A stretch of 64,000 bases of DNA. Source: Megaustenia siamemsis (Eukaryota > Mollusca > Gastropoda > Stylommatophora > Ariophantidae). A model generated the notes under the pieces. That model was not told where the DNA came from. It did no database searches and saw nothing but the letters and a program-made list of their open reading frames with translations. This document shows, in pieces, positions 21,525-32,089 of the stretch. Each line of letters opens with the position of its first letter. Position 1 is the stretch's first letter. The position numbers and the translations under genes are program-made. The DNA is taken from contig JAVIAB010000041.1 of the NCBI GenBank assembly GCA_032433765.1, forward strand, positions 73,244,232 through 73,308,231, given 5' to 3'.

Positions 21525-23126
21525 TTATTGTTATTGTTATTCGTTATGGAAGGCCTCGGTATCACAGCAAACGAATTAAAATCCATAATTGCTCAACCGC
21601 CCGTGCCAGTGGAATCATCCGAATTACTAATTCATCTCCCAAACAAAGAAAGGTAACTGTAGTCCCCATCGTAGCAGTCTCAGCACACGCCAAAAGACAT
21701 AAGGCGAAACCGCGCAGAAAGTGAACACAGCCAACTGTTCCCTGTCATACGATATCATCATTCATCGTAAACAAGCGGGATATCGAAGCAGGATCAAAAC
21801 GGATGAGACACACAGCTCACGGTGTGCACAGAGCACTTAACTCAGTAGCTCCTGCAACAAGCCGGACTTGGAATATGAGGAAACTGCAAGAAGGAACACT
21901 TTTCAGACATAGCCTTCAATGGTTCCTGCCGCCTATCCACCATATACCATGGGAGTTCACGACCTCCCGAAAATGATGATCGTCATAGCGCTTGATGATG
22001 TTAGGCCATCATTGATGACTCCAATTCCAAACATATAGACACACAGTGGTGGTAATTTGTGATTTCCAATCCAACAGAAGCCACATGACCTGTAGTTAGT
22101 AAAACCACAGAGAGAATATGATTTTGTGACCTTCACTGATTCACTCTTAGATGTGAATGTGTAGTTTACACAAGAGGAGAAGTTTTCAACTACAGTGATC
22201 CCATTTAAGGCAATTCTGGGATAGCAAGGCAAGTCTCCTTTATATTAGCAGAACTTGATGTTCTCAGCTCCCTTCTTGTAGCTGCCGCCACACGATTCTG
22301 ATGTCTCATTAACTTGGACATCGTTCAAGAACAATGTCAGATTAACATTCCATAGATATGGCTCTGCTGATGAAATGCTTGGTGCAACAGTTGTATCAAT
22401 CATACTGGAGGCTCCTGGTCTGTGGTCATTAATATCACAGACGGCACATGATGTTGTTATATTCAGTATTTCTTTCTGGGGTGTAAATATGTGGCACACA
22501 CATGGAGAGTGGTTTGTGGCCACAGTAATCCCATTAAAGGCAATTCTAGGATAGCATGGCATAGCTGTTTCAGAACAGCACAATCCTTTGATGTTTTCTG
22601 TGTTCGCTATAAAGCTGCTGCTGCTACCCAATCCTGACCAATTATAGGTGTGGACATTATTCACTTGCAATGACAAAACTGCTTTGTTTACATCATAAAC
22701 CTCTGGAAGCGAATCATTTATGGGACTAATAGTACAATTTAATCTTCCATCGGGGATATCTTCATTGAGTCCCCAAAAAAGGTCTTTGGTTAAAAAGCAC
22801 ATATGCTTTTGAGTTAAACACATAATGAGCCCACTTCATAGATTCAAAATGATCCTTGCAAATGCCATCCTTTTGCACAAGTTAGGTCCTTAGCTACCAA
22901 CGTCACAAATGTCTGAAACGAAGCCATCCAATTAACGACTTTATCTACAGCGAAGGTTAACGAACTGTGAACAAACATTTATGTTCAAACCCTTGAAAAC
23001 ATTTTCAAAAATCTGCCAACTCGCAGCAATAAAATATATCCTGTTGTTCAATGTAAACATTGCTTAGTCCATAGCTCGAATATAAATAAGCTGCCATTTT
23101 GGTGCGTCCCATGACGTCCAAAATTT
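21525..23126 (-). mobile_element. 1.6-kb intronless gene-bearing retroposon inserted in the 60-bp array
   Basis: Interrupts the array, with AATTTAGAG at both edges as a probable target duplication. On the minus strand it ends in an AATAACAATAACAATAAC tail (about 21525-21540), the mark of a retroposed RNA. Its last ~170 bp (21545-21715) also occurs at 40500-40660, so the 3' part is a known-to-this-window repeat. Upstream lies an intronless Cys-rich coding region (21957-22823) and a leader that may include promoter sequence (GACGTCATGGG near 23113). Confidence 0.6.
21957..22823 (-). pseudogene. Unrecognised Cys-rich extracellular-type protein, two repeats, one in-frame stop
   Basis: A single frame of about 288 codons broken by one TAA at about 22242-22244. 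It contains two copies of a ~110-residue unit: first with ENIKGLCCSETAMPC and YPRIAFNGITVATNH, second with ENIKFC, a stop, then LPCYPRIALNGITVVENF. Each unit is rich in Cys (about 6-8) and N-glycosylation sequons (NCT, NWS, NIT, NLT, NET), so it looks secreted or extracellular. I do not recognise the family. Upstream, MAFARIILNL at about 22880 could be the start of a signal peptide but hits a stop. No introns are visible, consistent with retroposition. Confidence 0.55.
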
Positions 23127-23752
23127 AGAGTACTGTCTTCAAATGTTTCATTTTCAAATATATCAGATACAATATGTTATAATTTAGAGTACTGTCTTCA
23201 AGTGTTTCATTTCAAATACATCAGATACAATATGTTATAATTTAGAGTACTGTCTTCAAATGTTTCATTTCAAATATATCAGATACAATATGTTATAATT
23301 TAGAGTACTGCCTTCAAATGTTTCCTTTCAAATACATCAGATACAATATGTTATAATTTAGAGTACTGTCTTCAAATGTTTCATTTTCAAATATATCAGA
23401 TACAATATGTTATAATTTAGAGTACTGCCTTCAAATGTTTCCTTTCAAATATATCAGATACAATATGTTATAATTTAGAGTACTGTCTTCAAATGTTTCA
23501 TTTTCAAATATATCAGATACAATATGTTATAATTTAGAGTACTGTCTTCAAGTGTTTCATTTTCAAATATATCAGATACAATATGTTATAATTTAGAGTA
23601 CTGTCTTCAAGTGTTTCATTTTCAAATATATCAGATACAATATGTTATAATTTAGAGTACTGTCTTCAAGTGTTTCATTTTTGAATACATCAGATACAAT
23701 ATGTTATAATTTAGAGTACTGTCTTCAAATGTTTCATTTTCAAATATATCAG

Positions 23753-23756
<4 letters not shown>
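23127..23756. repeat. 60-bp tandem array, main segment
   Basis: About ten units, alternating TTTCATTTTCAAATATATC and TTTCATTTCAAATACATC types; one unit has TTTTTGAATACATC. Confidence 0.9.
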
Positions 23757-23794
<38 letters not shown>

Positions 23795-23804
23795 CAAGAC
23801 TTAA

Positions 23805-24500
23805 TCAGAGTAGGATTCCAGACTCTCTCATAAAGTCAGCTGTTTGTTTAAGCGAATCGATTGCCTCATATAGTTTTTCTTCCTGGGAGGTGGGCGTGGA
23901 CCACATTGCTCTTCTCAGGTCTGTGTACTGGGGGCAATCCTGTAGAACATGTTTTGTAGTCATATTGTCCAGTATACAGTGGCTTATGCTGGTTGTACCT
24001 ATTTTGAAGTTGGTGAACATGTGATTTCTCATTCTATTGTGGCCAGTGCGTAGGCGAAGTATGATGACTTGATCCCTCCTTAATGGTTGGTGGTATCCGT
24101 CACTCTCGTTATGCTTTGGGTGTTCTCGTTTCCATTTTTCATGGAACTGACTCTTGAGGATGGATTTGGCTTCATCATAACTGAGCGGATGGTTCTCTTG
24201 TGGTAATCTCCCTCCCTCTTTAGCTAATTCGTCTGCGCGTTCGTTCCCGTGTATATTACAGTGTGATGGTATCCACTGAATGCGTACTCTCTGGAAGTTA
24301 TTGCATAGTTGGTCCAGGGTTCTCAAGTCATCTAGTTCATTGTTCTTGGGGCGTTTTAGAGCTGATAGTACTGACAGTGCATCAGTGAGGATCACCAATT
24401 TATTGTGCATGTTATTTTTGTGTTGAGTAGCCAGTGTTGCAGCATTTCTGACGGCCTCAGTTTCTGCTTTAAAGTTGTTTGAGAATTTTCCAATAGCCAT
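23805..24500 (-). pseudogene. RNase H domain of LINE family E
   Basis: Shows the RNase H catalytic pattern: FKAETEAVRNAA (Glu), LVILTDALSVLSAL (Asp) and WIPSHCNIHGNERADELAK (His and final Asp). The first Asp (DGSATNA-like) lies beyond the SINE insertion near 24840. A zinc-knuckle-like tail (CILDNMTTKHVLQDCPQY) follows. The frame is open for 231 codons and ends at 23805. Confidence 0.85.
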
Positions 24501-24759
24501 TGACTTGGTTCAGTGGTTAGTGAACTGGACTACAAAGGACAAGAGGTAGGGTTCGATCCCAACCGACGGCTTCTGGGTTCATCCAGCCTTTAATGAGTAC
24601 CTCATTTTTTTCAGGGAAAGTGAAGCGGCACGGGCGTAATACCGACCACATTACCCCAAAAATCATGTGCCGAAGGTCTGTAAAATATATGGTCACTAAC
24701 ACCATATTCTCTATACGCCATTGGAGTGACGGGGGTACTTTACTTTTTTTTTTTTTTTT
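24501..24759 (+). mobile_element. SINE family 1, copy b, inserted in LINE E
   Basis: The head is slightly degraded (GGTTCAGTGGTTAGTGAACT), with B box GGGTTCGATCCC. The body is shared with the other copies and ends in a 17-base T run. It lies inside the RNase H coding region, so it post-dates the LINE. Confidence 0.85.
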
Positions 24760-26416
24760 AACTACTGACATGTTGATCTCGTCCTGATTATTCAGCGTCA
24801 AGAACACACCTCCCCCTCCATTTCTGGTGGCATTTGTAGCAGAGCCATCTGTGTATATGTGGGACCAAGAGTCCTGTGGGTAGGTAGGGTGTATGTGTTT
24901 TTCTGCTATGTGTTTTCTTTCTGTGTCTGATTGGGTGTATGTGTTTTTCTGCTATGTGTTTTCTTTCTGTGTCTGATTGGGTGCCTTTTTTCATGATTCC
25001 TGTTATATTTTCCTTAAGTTCTGGTATTTTATGCTTTTCATGAGGAGACATATCAGATGGGCCCAAGGGTTTCGATATTGTTTGGGAAAGTACTGGGTCT
25101 CTAGTAGTTAGTTCATTGGCAATTGCAGCGAAGTTGCTCCTCTTTAGTCGTACAATTCCGGAACCAGTTATTCCTTGGTGCATGGGGTGGCTAAGGAGCC
25201 TTCTATATTTCTCCGCTTGTTGCAATACTTTAGTGACTCATCTGTCATCTAAGGGTTGTAAACCTGTTACTGTTTCTAGAGTCTTGATAGGTGTAGATTT
25301 CATAGCACCAGTGATGATACGGGCAGCTTGGTTCTGTGTTCTGTTAATTTTGCTAAGGTGTGATTTGGAAGCCGTAGCCCAGGCTGTGACTCCATACTCT
25401 AGAACTGGTCTGACTCTTCCTACGTATAGTCTTTTCAAAATATTGCTGTCTGTCCCCCAGTCCGTTCCTGCCAATTTCTTTATAATATTTGTTCGTTTTC
25501 TGGCTTTTTTCCTTGCTCTGTCTATCTGATTTTTCCAAGTCATTCTGCGATTCATGGTTACGCCAAGATATGTTGGTTTTGGTCAATAGGGAGTGCATGG
25601 TCTTTTATCTTCAAGTTTGCAGAGAGTGTGTTTCTTGATAGGCTGAAAATTGTATACGTAGTTTTTTTTCGTTGATTGGTAAGAACCAGGTGTTCGTCCA
25701 TTTTTCAAGTTCACCTACGGAATCTTGCATCCTGGGTCCAGTCACCGACATACTTTCCTCGCGAGCCCAGAACGCCAGATCATCTGCGTTTATTGTTGAG
25801 TGTATTCTGGGTGGAATGTCCATTACGATGTCATTTATGAAAATTAAAAAGAGTGTTGGGGACAAGACTGCGCCTTGTGGGACACCTTGTTCGATAGAGA
25901 CCTTCTTACTTATTTGACCTTGCACTTGTACTCTGGCCGTTCCATCCTGAAGGTATTTAGAGACCCAATTGAATAAACGACCCTGGATGCCAAGTCTAAA
26001 AAGTTTGTTCTTTAAACCCTCTCGCCAAACCTACCAAAAGCCTTCTCCATGTCTACCCATACTGTCAGTGTGTGTTTCTTTTCTTGTAGAGCATCCTCTA
26101 TTTCCTGTGCAATGTAGGTGACCAGGTCTTCAGTTGATCTGTACTGACGGAAGCCACTTTGTTGTGGTACAATTTGTTGTTTTGTCTCCAAATGCCACAT
26201 AAGTCTTCTGTTAACCAACCTTTCCATGAGTTTACTCAGGCAGCTCAGTAGGCTAATTGGTCTGTAGCTACTTGGGTCTAGTGGGTCTTTTCCACGTTTG
26301 AGGATGGGCACCATAATAGCTTCTTTCCAGATTGCCGGCACATGACCTCTCTTCCAGCTAGCATTCATTATCCTTAGAAGCTGGCTCTTGGCTTTTTGTC
26401 TCAGATTTAGGAGCAT
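24760..26416 (-). pseudogene. Reverse transcriptase region of LINE family E, frameshifted
   Basis: Minus-strand pieces in order: WKEAIMVPILKRGKDP, SYRPISLLSCLSKLMERL, QQSGFRQYRSTEDL and motif A WVDMEKAF (26012-26416); motif B GVPQGAVLSPTLF and motif C INADDLAFW (25611-25925); thumb RMTWKNQIDRARKKARKRT, VRPVLEYGVTAW and AARIITGA (25238-25555); then the linker to RNase H (24788-25225), which contains a ~55-bp tandem duplication near 24885-24990. Motif C reads NADD rather than YADD. Multiple shifts; not functional. Confidence 0.85.
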
Positions 26417-27342
26417 TTCGTTGGAGATTCCATCTTTACCAGGGGAAGTTTGAGCTTCAATCCTTTGAGGGCAACATCTAATTCAGTTGGGGTAAAGATG
26501 GTCGTCTGATGCTCTTCTGGTGCTAAATGCATGTGTTTTGCATCTTGGTTTTCCCATCTTGCAGCTTTCTGTTTGTCTATTGGAATGTTTATTCTACTAA
26601 TGTTTTTGTAAGTCTCTATCAGTAGGTTTGCTGCCCTTTTGCCTGTGAGGATGTTCTGATTGTGTGTTGATGATATTGGAGGTCGGCAGTTGTTTTCGTC
26701 GCTCAGAGCTTTCGCAAGTTTCCATTGTTTATGACGATATCTGTCTAGATTAAGGCTCTCTGTTTTGTCTATCCAACTCTGTTTTGCTGATATCATGACC
26801 TCACGTCTGTATTTGGCAGAGGCTGCTTTATAGGCTATGTTGCTCTCTGTGCTTTGTGATGTTTCAGCTATTTCTCTGGCAGAGTCCAGTTCCTCTTCTA
26901 GTCTTTGTATTTCCTTGCTCCAGTATGGCTTGTAGTTTCTTCTTGCTCCTCTAGGAATGGATTCTTTAGCAGCTCTCAGGATTCCATTTGTTAACCGCTC
27001 TATCATATTATTGACCTTCATTTCGTGGGTGTTGATAGGCGCAGTATATGCATCAGTGAGCCTTGCAAACTTTGCCCAATCTGCTCTCTTATAGTTCCAG
27101 CGGGGAAGAGGTATTTGCAACTCGTGAGCAAGAGCCACTGAAAGTTGGACTGGTCTATGACCACTATCTCCAAGTTGGTTCAGCACTTTTCTGTTTATTT
27201 TGATAGGTATGTCTCCAGTTGCAAATGCTAGGTCGGGAGTGGAAGTTGTTTTCCATCTACTTGAGTAGAAGGATGGGGGGTCCTCCCTAGAGTTTATGAG
27301 GAATATGTTGTTGTCTATTTCCAATTCTTCCACTTCTTCCAC
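26407..27342 (-). pseudogene. Endonuclease end and RT linker of LINE family E
   Basis: 311 open codons. TPDLAFATGDIPI and GDSGHRPVQLSVAL are the last motifs of an AP-type endonuclease (catalytic SDH replaced by SGH), followed by a basic linker (RRNYKPYWSKEIQRLEEELD) leading into TPTELDVALKGLK at the start of RT. The endonuclease N-terminus is missing, so the copy is 5'-truncated at 27371. Confidence 0.85.
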
Positions 27343-27505
27343 TTCTTCACCTCGAACATTGGACTTTTTTGTATATCAGATACAATATGTTATAATTTAG
27401 AACATTACACATTGATATACTTTACAAATTAAGCCGACAGCACTTGGGCTCTGAATGTTTCTTTTAGTGACAAGAAACTTAAGGTAAATTACAATTTCTT
27501 TCCAG

Positions 27506-27633
27506 TAATAAGGACTGTAAGTGGAACATCACATCAGATTCTCACTCACGGACTGTTAAGTTGACATTTACAGATTTTGTCTTGGAGCGGAGATTTCCAG
27601 CCTGTACACATGACTATGTAAAGATATATGATG
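27506..27633 (+). CDS. Exon C of CUB gene: middle of the second CUB domain
   Basis: Acceptor TTTCTTTCCAG precedes it; the phase-2 join with exon B gives SNKDCKWNITS, then RTVKLTFTDFVLERRFPACTHDYVKIYDG. This holds CUB cysteines 2 and 3 and the DY..IYDG motif where many CUB domains bind calcium. The 3' end is the first of about 45 consecutive GATG|GTACAG-type donors in the 24-bp array; the first donor rebuilds a canonical YDG-F junction with exon D in phase 1. Later donors would add YDGTVNYS octapeptides. Start accurate to one base. Confidence 0.85.
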
Positions 27634-28760
27634 GTACAGTAAATTACTTATATGATGGTACAGTAAATTACTTATATGATGCTACAGTAAATTACTTATA
27701 TGATGGTACAGTAAATTACTCATATGATGGTGCAGTAAATTACTCATATGATGGTACAGTAAATTACTCATATGATGGTACAGTAAATTACTCATATGAT
27801 GGTACAGTAAATTACTCATATGATGGTACAGTAAATTACTCATATGATGGTGCAGTAAATTACTCATATGATGGTACAGTAAATTACTCATATGATGGTA
27901 CAGTAAATTACTCAAATGATGGTACAGTAAATTACTCATATGATGATACAGTAAATTACTCATATGATGGTACAGTAAATTACTCATATGATGGTACAGT
28001 AAATTACTCATATGATGGTACAGTAAATTACTCATATGATGGTACAGTAAATTACTCATATGATGGTACAGTAAATTACACATATGATGGTACAGTAAAT
28101 TACTCATATGATGGTACAGTAAATTACACATATGATGGTACAGTAAATTACTCATATGATGGTACAGTGAATTACACATATGATGGTACAGTAAATTACG
28201 TATATGATGGTACAGTAAATTACTCATATGATGATAAGGGAAATTACTCATATGATGGTACAGTAAATTACTCATATAATGGTACAGTAAATTACACATA
28301 TGATTGTACAGTAAATTACTCATATGATGGTACAGTAAATTACTCATATGATGGTACAGTAAATTACTCATATGATAGTACAGTAAATTACTCATATGAT
28401 AAGATAGTAAATTACTCATATGATAGGATAGTAAATTACTCATATGATAGGATAGTAAATATTACTCATATGATAGGATAGTAAATTACTCATATGATGG
28501 TATAGTAAATTACTCATATAATTGTATAGTAAATTACTCATATGATAGTATAGTAAATTACTCATATGATTGTATAGTAAATTACTCATATGATAGTATA
28601 GTAAATTACTCATATGATGGTATAGTAAATTACTCATATGATAGTATAGTAAATTACTCATATGATAGTATAGTAAATTACTCATATGATAGTATAGTAA
28701 ATTACTCATATAATTGTATAGTAAATTACTCATATGATAGTATAGTAAATTACTCACATT
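27622..28760 (+). repeat. 24-bp minisatellite made of the exon C 5' splice junction
   Basis: About 46 copies of TATGATGGTACAGTAAATTA plus CTCA. The first unit is the real end of exon C plus its donor. The frame stays open to 28481 (about 34 units, YDGTVNYS repeated). From about 28400 the units shift to GATAGTATAG and GATTGTATAG types, forming two sub-blocks. Nearly every unit keeps a GT that could act as a 5' splice site, with variation at the base before it. Confidence 0.9.
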
Positions 28761-28803
28761 AACAATGATTATTTCTGGACAATAAGGACAGATACATTAG
28801 TTT

Positions 28804-29120
28804 GGGGACCTCGGTAGCCTAATTGGGAAAACCACCCTACTGGGCTACGGACGTTCAGACAACTCATGTTCGATTTCCCCTGGAAGCAGTGTGAATTGTA
28901 CTCGTGGTTAGAAGAAAAAAAATACCCCCACAGCTGATAGCAGAAATGGGTACCAGAGTAGCACTATGGGAAGGTGAGGAATGCCGTCTCGCATGGTGTA
29001 TTTCAATGCTTGAAGCGACACTATCCAGAAATCTCCTAACTATCTGGATAGGTGGCCGAGCACATATGGATGAAAACTCGCATGCTAAGATTCCGATTTA
29101 AATCCTCGTACTATACCTTT
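28804..29120 (+). mobile_element. Second tRNA-like SINE (single copy here)
   Basis: GGGGACCTCGGTAGCCTAATTGG resembles a tRNA A-box region and CATGTTCGATTTCCCC a B box about 50 bp on, followed by GTGGTTAGAAGAAAAAAAAT. From 29050 a second weak tRNA-Ser-like stretch (GGTGGCCGAGCAC...GATTTAAATCC) is visible. Without another copy the 3' limit is a guess. Confidence 0.5.
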
Positions 29121-29149
29121 AAATTAGTAGACTGTGATTTAACAAATAT

Positions 29150-29636
29150 CATCATCATGTGCCATACCGGTTGGCGTAGGTGATCATGTCCCTCCACGAT
29201 CTTCTATCTACAGTGCATCGTATCAGTTCTGTTGTTGACTGTTTTCCATGCCATGACACCAAGCTATCCAGTATTTTCTCTCTTTGTCGTCCGCGATCTC
29301 TCTTTACTTTTATTTTGCCAGTTGTAACCAAGTATTCCAAATTTCCTCTTCTCATGATGTGCCCGAAAAATGTTGATTGCTTCTTTCTGATGTTTTTTAA
29401 GAGCTCCCTTTTTGTGTTGGCCTCTTTGAGAACTTCCTCATTGGTCTTTTTAGCTGTCCAGGGAACTTTCAAAATTCTTCTGAGAAATCCCATCTCTGTG
29501 GCCTCTAATCGTCTTTTCATTTGTTTGTCTACTGTCCATGATTCGCTTCCATAGGTCACAATTAGTTCTATATAGCACCGATGAACTCTCTTTCTCATTT
29601 TTATTGACATAGATTTGTTGCATAAGATATTTTTCA
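29150..29636 (-). mobile_element. LINE family A 3' fragment with target duplication
   Basis: Bounded by the 11-bp direct repeat TTAACAAATAT (29139-29149 and 29637-29647). Minus strand: KNILCNKSMSIKMRKRVHRC, YGSESWTVDKQ, FLRRILKVPW, FFGHIMRRGNLEYLVTTG, GRQREKILDSL; 3' tail of GAT repeats at 29150. Very similar to 18895-19440, so both come from a recent subfamily. Confidence 0.9.
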
Positions 29637-29984
29637 TTAACAAATATAATGTGTGAAATTTATTGTTTGAATTTATAAATCTATAGAATAAAACAGACAA
29701 ACGGAATGGCTCATAGTTCAGCATTTCAAGAGACATTTTAAATTGTGAGTTAACCAACATGAGTGAATCACTGAGAGACCTTTTCTCCACAGCTGCAAAA
29801 TCATAATATTAACTGTCAATGTATGGATACACAAATGTCTGAAAAATACTGCTCAAAAATAGGGTCAGTAGAAAGTAGGGTATTAAACTCTTTATTATGA
29901 AGCTTTGGTTTGTTCCAACATTAAAACCATTGCTAAATAATATAGCTTTAGGTAATTTAGGTCACATGAATATTTTGCTATCAC

Positions 29985-30365
29985 CTGGATATTTTGCTGT
30001 CACCTGGATATTTTGCTGTCACCTGGATATTTGCTGTCACATAGATATTTTGCTGTCACCTGGATAATTACTGAACTTATTGACAATATTTTGCTGTCAC
30101 ATGCATATTTTGCTGTCACCTGGATAATTACTGAACTTATTGACAATATTTTGCTGTCACCTGGATATTTACTGTAACATGGATATTTTACCTTCACTTG
30201 GATATTTTGCTGTCACCTAGATATTTTGCTGTCACATGGATATTTTACCGTCACTTGGATATTTGCTGTCACCTAGATATTTTGCTGTCACATGGATATT
30301 TTACCGTCACTTGGATATTTGCTGTCACCTAGATATTTTGCTGTCACATGGATATTTTGCTGTCA
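29985..30365. repeat. 19-bp minisatellite
   Basis: About 18 units of TATTTTGCTGTCACCTGGA, with some units replaced by AATTACTGAACTTATTGACA inserts (30065 and 30126) and TTTACCGTCACTTGG variants. Flanks 29648-29984 and 30366-30770 show nothing recognisable. Confidence 0.85.
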
Positions 30366-30774
30366 TTTGTTACAAAGTGGAATCTGAGAAGTAGTGGTCT
30401 TGTGGGAGATGGGCTATTAACTCCATGGGCATATGAAGTATAGTCACATAGGGACTGGAATATGTAGGCCATGCTATAAGGCATAGTTTAGAAAATGATT
30501 AGACTGTAGGCCCCTATCTAAAATGTGCTTCATAGAATGTGATTTATTTATGCAGAAATTAATGGCTTCGTCAGCAAATTATGGCAAGAGCTATTCAAGT
30601 CTTATTACAATTTTAACATGAATATATTCTAGTAAAGATACAGAGGTAATGTCTATTTTTAAGCATCTTCTATTTTGCACATAATCCATCATACAAGGCA
30701 ACAAAGACAATGTAATGAATACTTATTTTTAGAGAAATAAATATGTGTAAATTGGTTTGAAATTAATAGCCTTT

Positions 30775-31125
30775 GAAATGTGGATATATAGAAGAATAGG
30801 TAGAATTTGATGGGGAAAGAAAAGAAAACAAACGATGAAGTCTTAAAACAACTAAAAATGAAAAGAGAACTGCTAAATACAATTCAAACAAGACATATGC
30901 AATTTTTGGGTCATGTTAAAAGACACAACAGCATACTAAAAGTAATCCTGGAGGGGAAAATACAAGTTAAAAGAGGCAGAGGCAGACCAAGACTAACATG
31001 GATGAGTAACATCAAAAGATGGACAAACCAGCCTATGACAACCTGCACCATCGAAGCATGAGACAGAGCAGAATGGCGCTCCATGGTAGCCAACCTTCGT
31101 TTCGGAGATGGCACTCAATGATGAT
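30775..31125 (+). pseudogene. LINE family B C-terminal fragment
   Basis: ATGTGGATATATAGAAGAAT (MWIYRRIG), then NDEVLKQLKMKRELLNTIQ, MQFLGHVKRHNS and KVKRGRGRPRLTW-like sequence, ending in ACTCAATGATGATG. Same 3' end as the antisense copies at 12840 and 31426. Nothing is recognisable from 31126 to 31425. Confidence 0.8.
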
Positions 31126-31682
31126 GAAATTGATTAAATATAATTAAGGTTTTTAATATTATAACTTAAAATAATACATTAAATTACATTTGTAAAAAAT
31201 CTCTGCTGGGAAGAGTTTTTAAAAATGTTAAACTACTGTAAATAAATTAATGCTGATACATATGAGAGTCCTGTTTCAACAAAATTTAGTCGATTTCTGA
31301 TTCAGTATATTAAAAAATAAAATCTTAATTTAATCTAACTGCTTCTAAACAATATAAAATATATTGCATGTATCAACTTAAAAACTAAAACTTTGTAAAA
31401 GTGTTAAATGAGGTAGTAGTATTATCATCATCATCAATGAGTGCCGTATCTGCATCGAAGGTTGGCTACCATGGAGCCCCATTCCGCTCTGTATCTTTTT
31501 ATGTTACTCATCCATGTTAGCGTGTTCTGCCTCTGCCTCTTTTACCTTGTATTTTTCCTTCCAAGAATATTTTAGTAGGCTGTTGTGTCGTTTAACATGC
31601 CTCCAAAATCTCATTTGTCTTGTTTGATTTGTATTTAGTAGTTCTCTTTTCGTTTTTGGTTGTTTGAAACCTCATCTTCTCT

Positions 31683-31905
31683 GACAATAGATACAAGAAA
31701 AAAAGAGTTCTAAATGTTATGTAGAGCCAGTCTTAATATATGGATATGAATCTTGGACAATAGAACAACATAAAAGAATATTACTTGAGGCTGTAGAAGT
31801 GTGGTTTTACAGAATGGTTATGGTTGAGAATACCATGGACAGCTAAGAAGAGCAATGCAAACGTTCTGAAAGAGGCCAAAGCAAAAAAGAGAGCTAATTT
31901 CAAGA
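31683..31905 (+). pseudogene. LINE family A fragment nested in LINE B
   Basis: Reads TRKKRVLNVM-like sequence then YGYESWTIEQ, VEVWFYRM and ERGQSKKRANF-like sequence, matching 14230-14440. No 3' end is present, so it may be an internal patch or recombination product rather than a simple insertion. Confidence 0.6.
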
Positions 31906-32089
31906 CTTCATGGTTTGTTTTCTTTTCTTTCCACCCAATTCTTCCTATTCTTCGATAAATCCACATTTCAAAGGCTTCAACTTTCATTTCTGTTTTCTTG
32001 TCTAATGTCCATGTTTCTGCGCCATACAGAAATGTTGTGAAGATATAATATTTTGCTAATCTTAGTTTTAGCCCTGGTGTTATTTGTCT

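Larger units (their letters stand above)
23757..27371 (-). mobile_element. LINE family E (endonuclease-RT-RNase H), 5'-truncated, inserted in the 60-bp array
   Basis: Flanked by TATATCAGATAC at 23745-23756 and 27372-27383; the array continues on both sides, so this 12-bp repeat is either the target duplication or array phase. On the minus strand it runs from the end of an endonuclease domain through reverse transcriptase to RNase H, and ends in an (AG)n tail seen as CT repeats at 23757-23790. An RNase H domain after RT points to the I-like group of LINEs. Frameshifts break the polyprotein in at least four places and a SINE interrupts it at 24501-24759. Confidence 0.85.

Noticed and set aside
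27561..28481. A 306-codon open frame of YDGTVNYS repeats as a stand-alone protein gene
   Set aside because: It starts inside exon C, has no promoter or ATG of its own, and is explained by a 24-bp repeat of the exon-intron border. Kept only as a possible exon extension.
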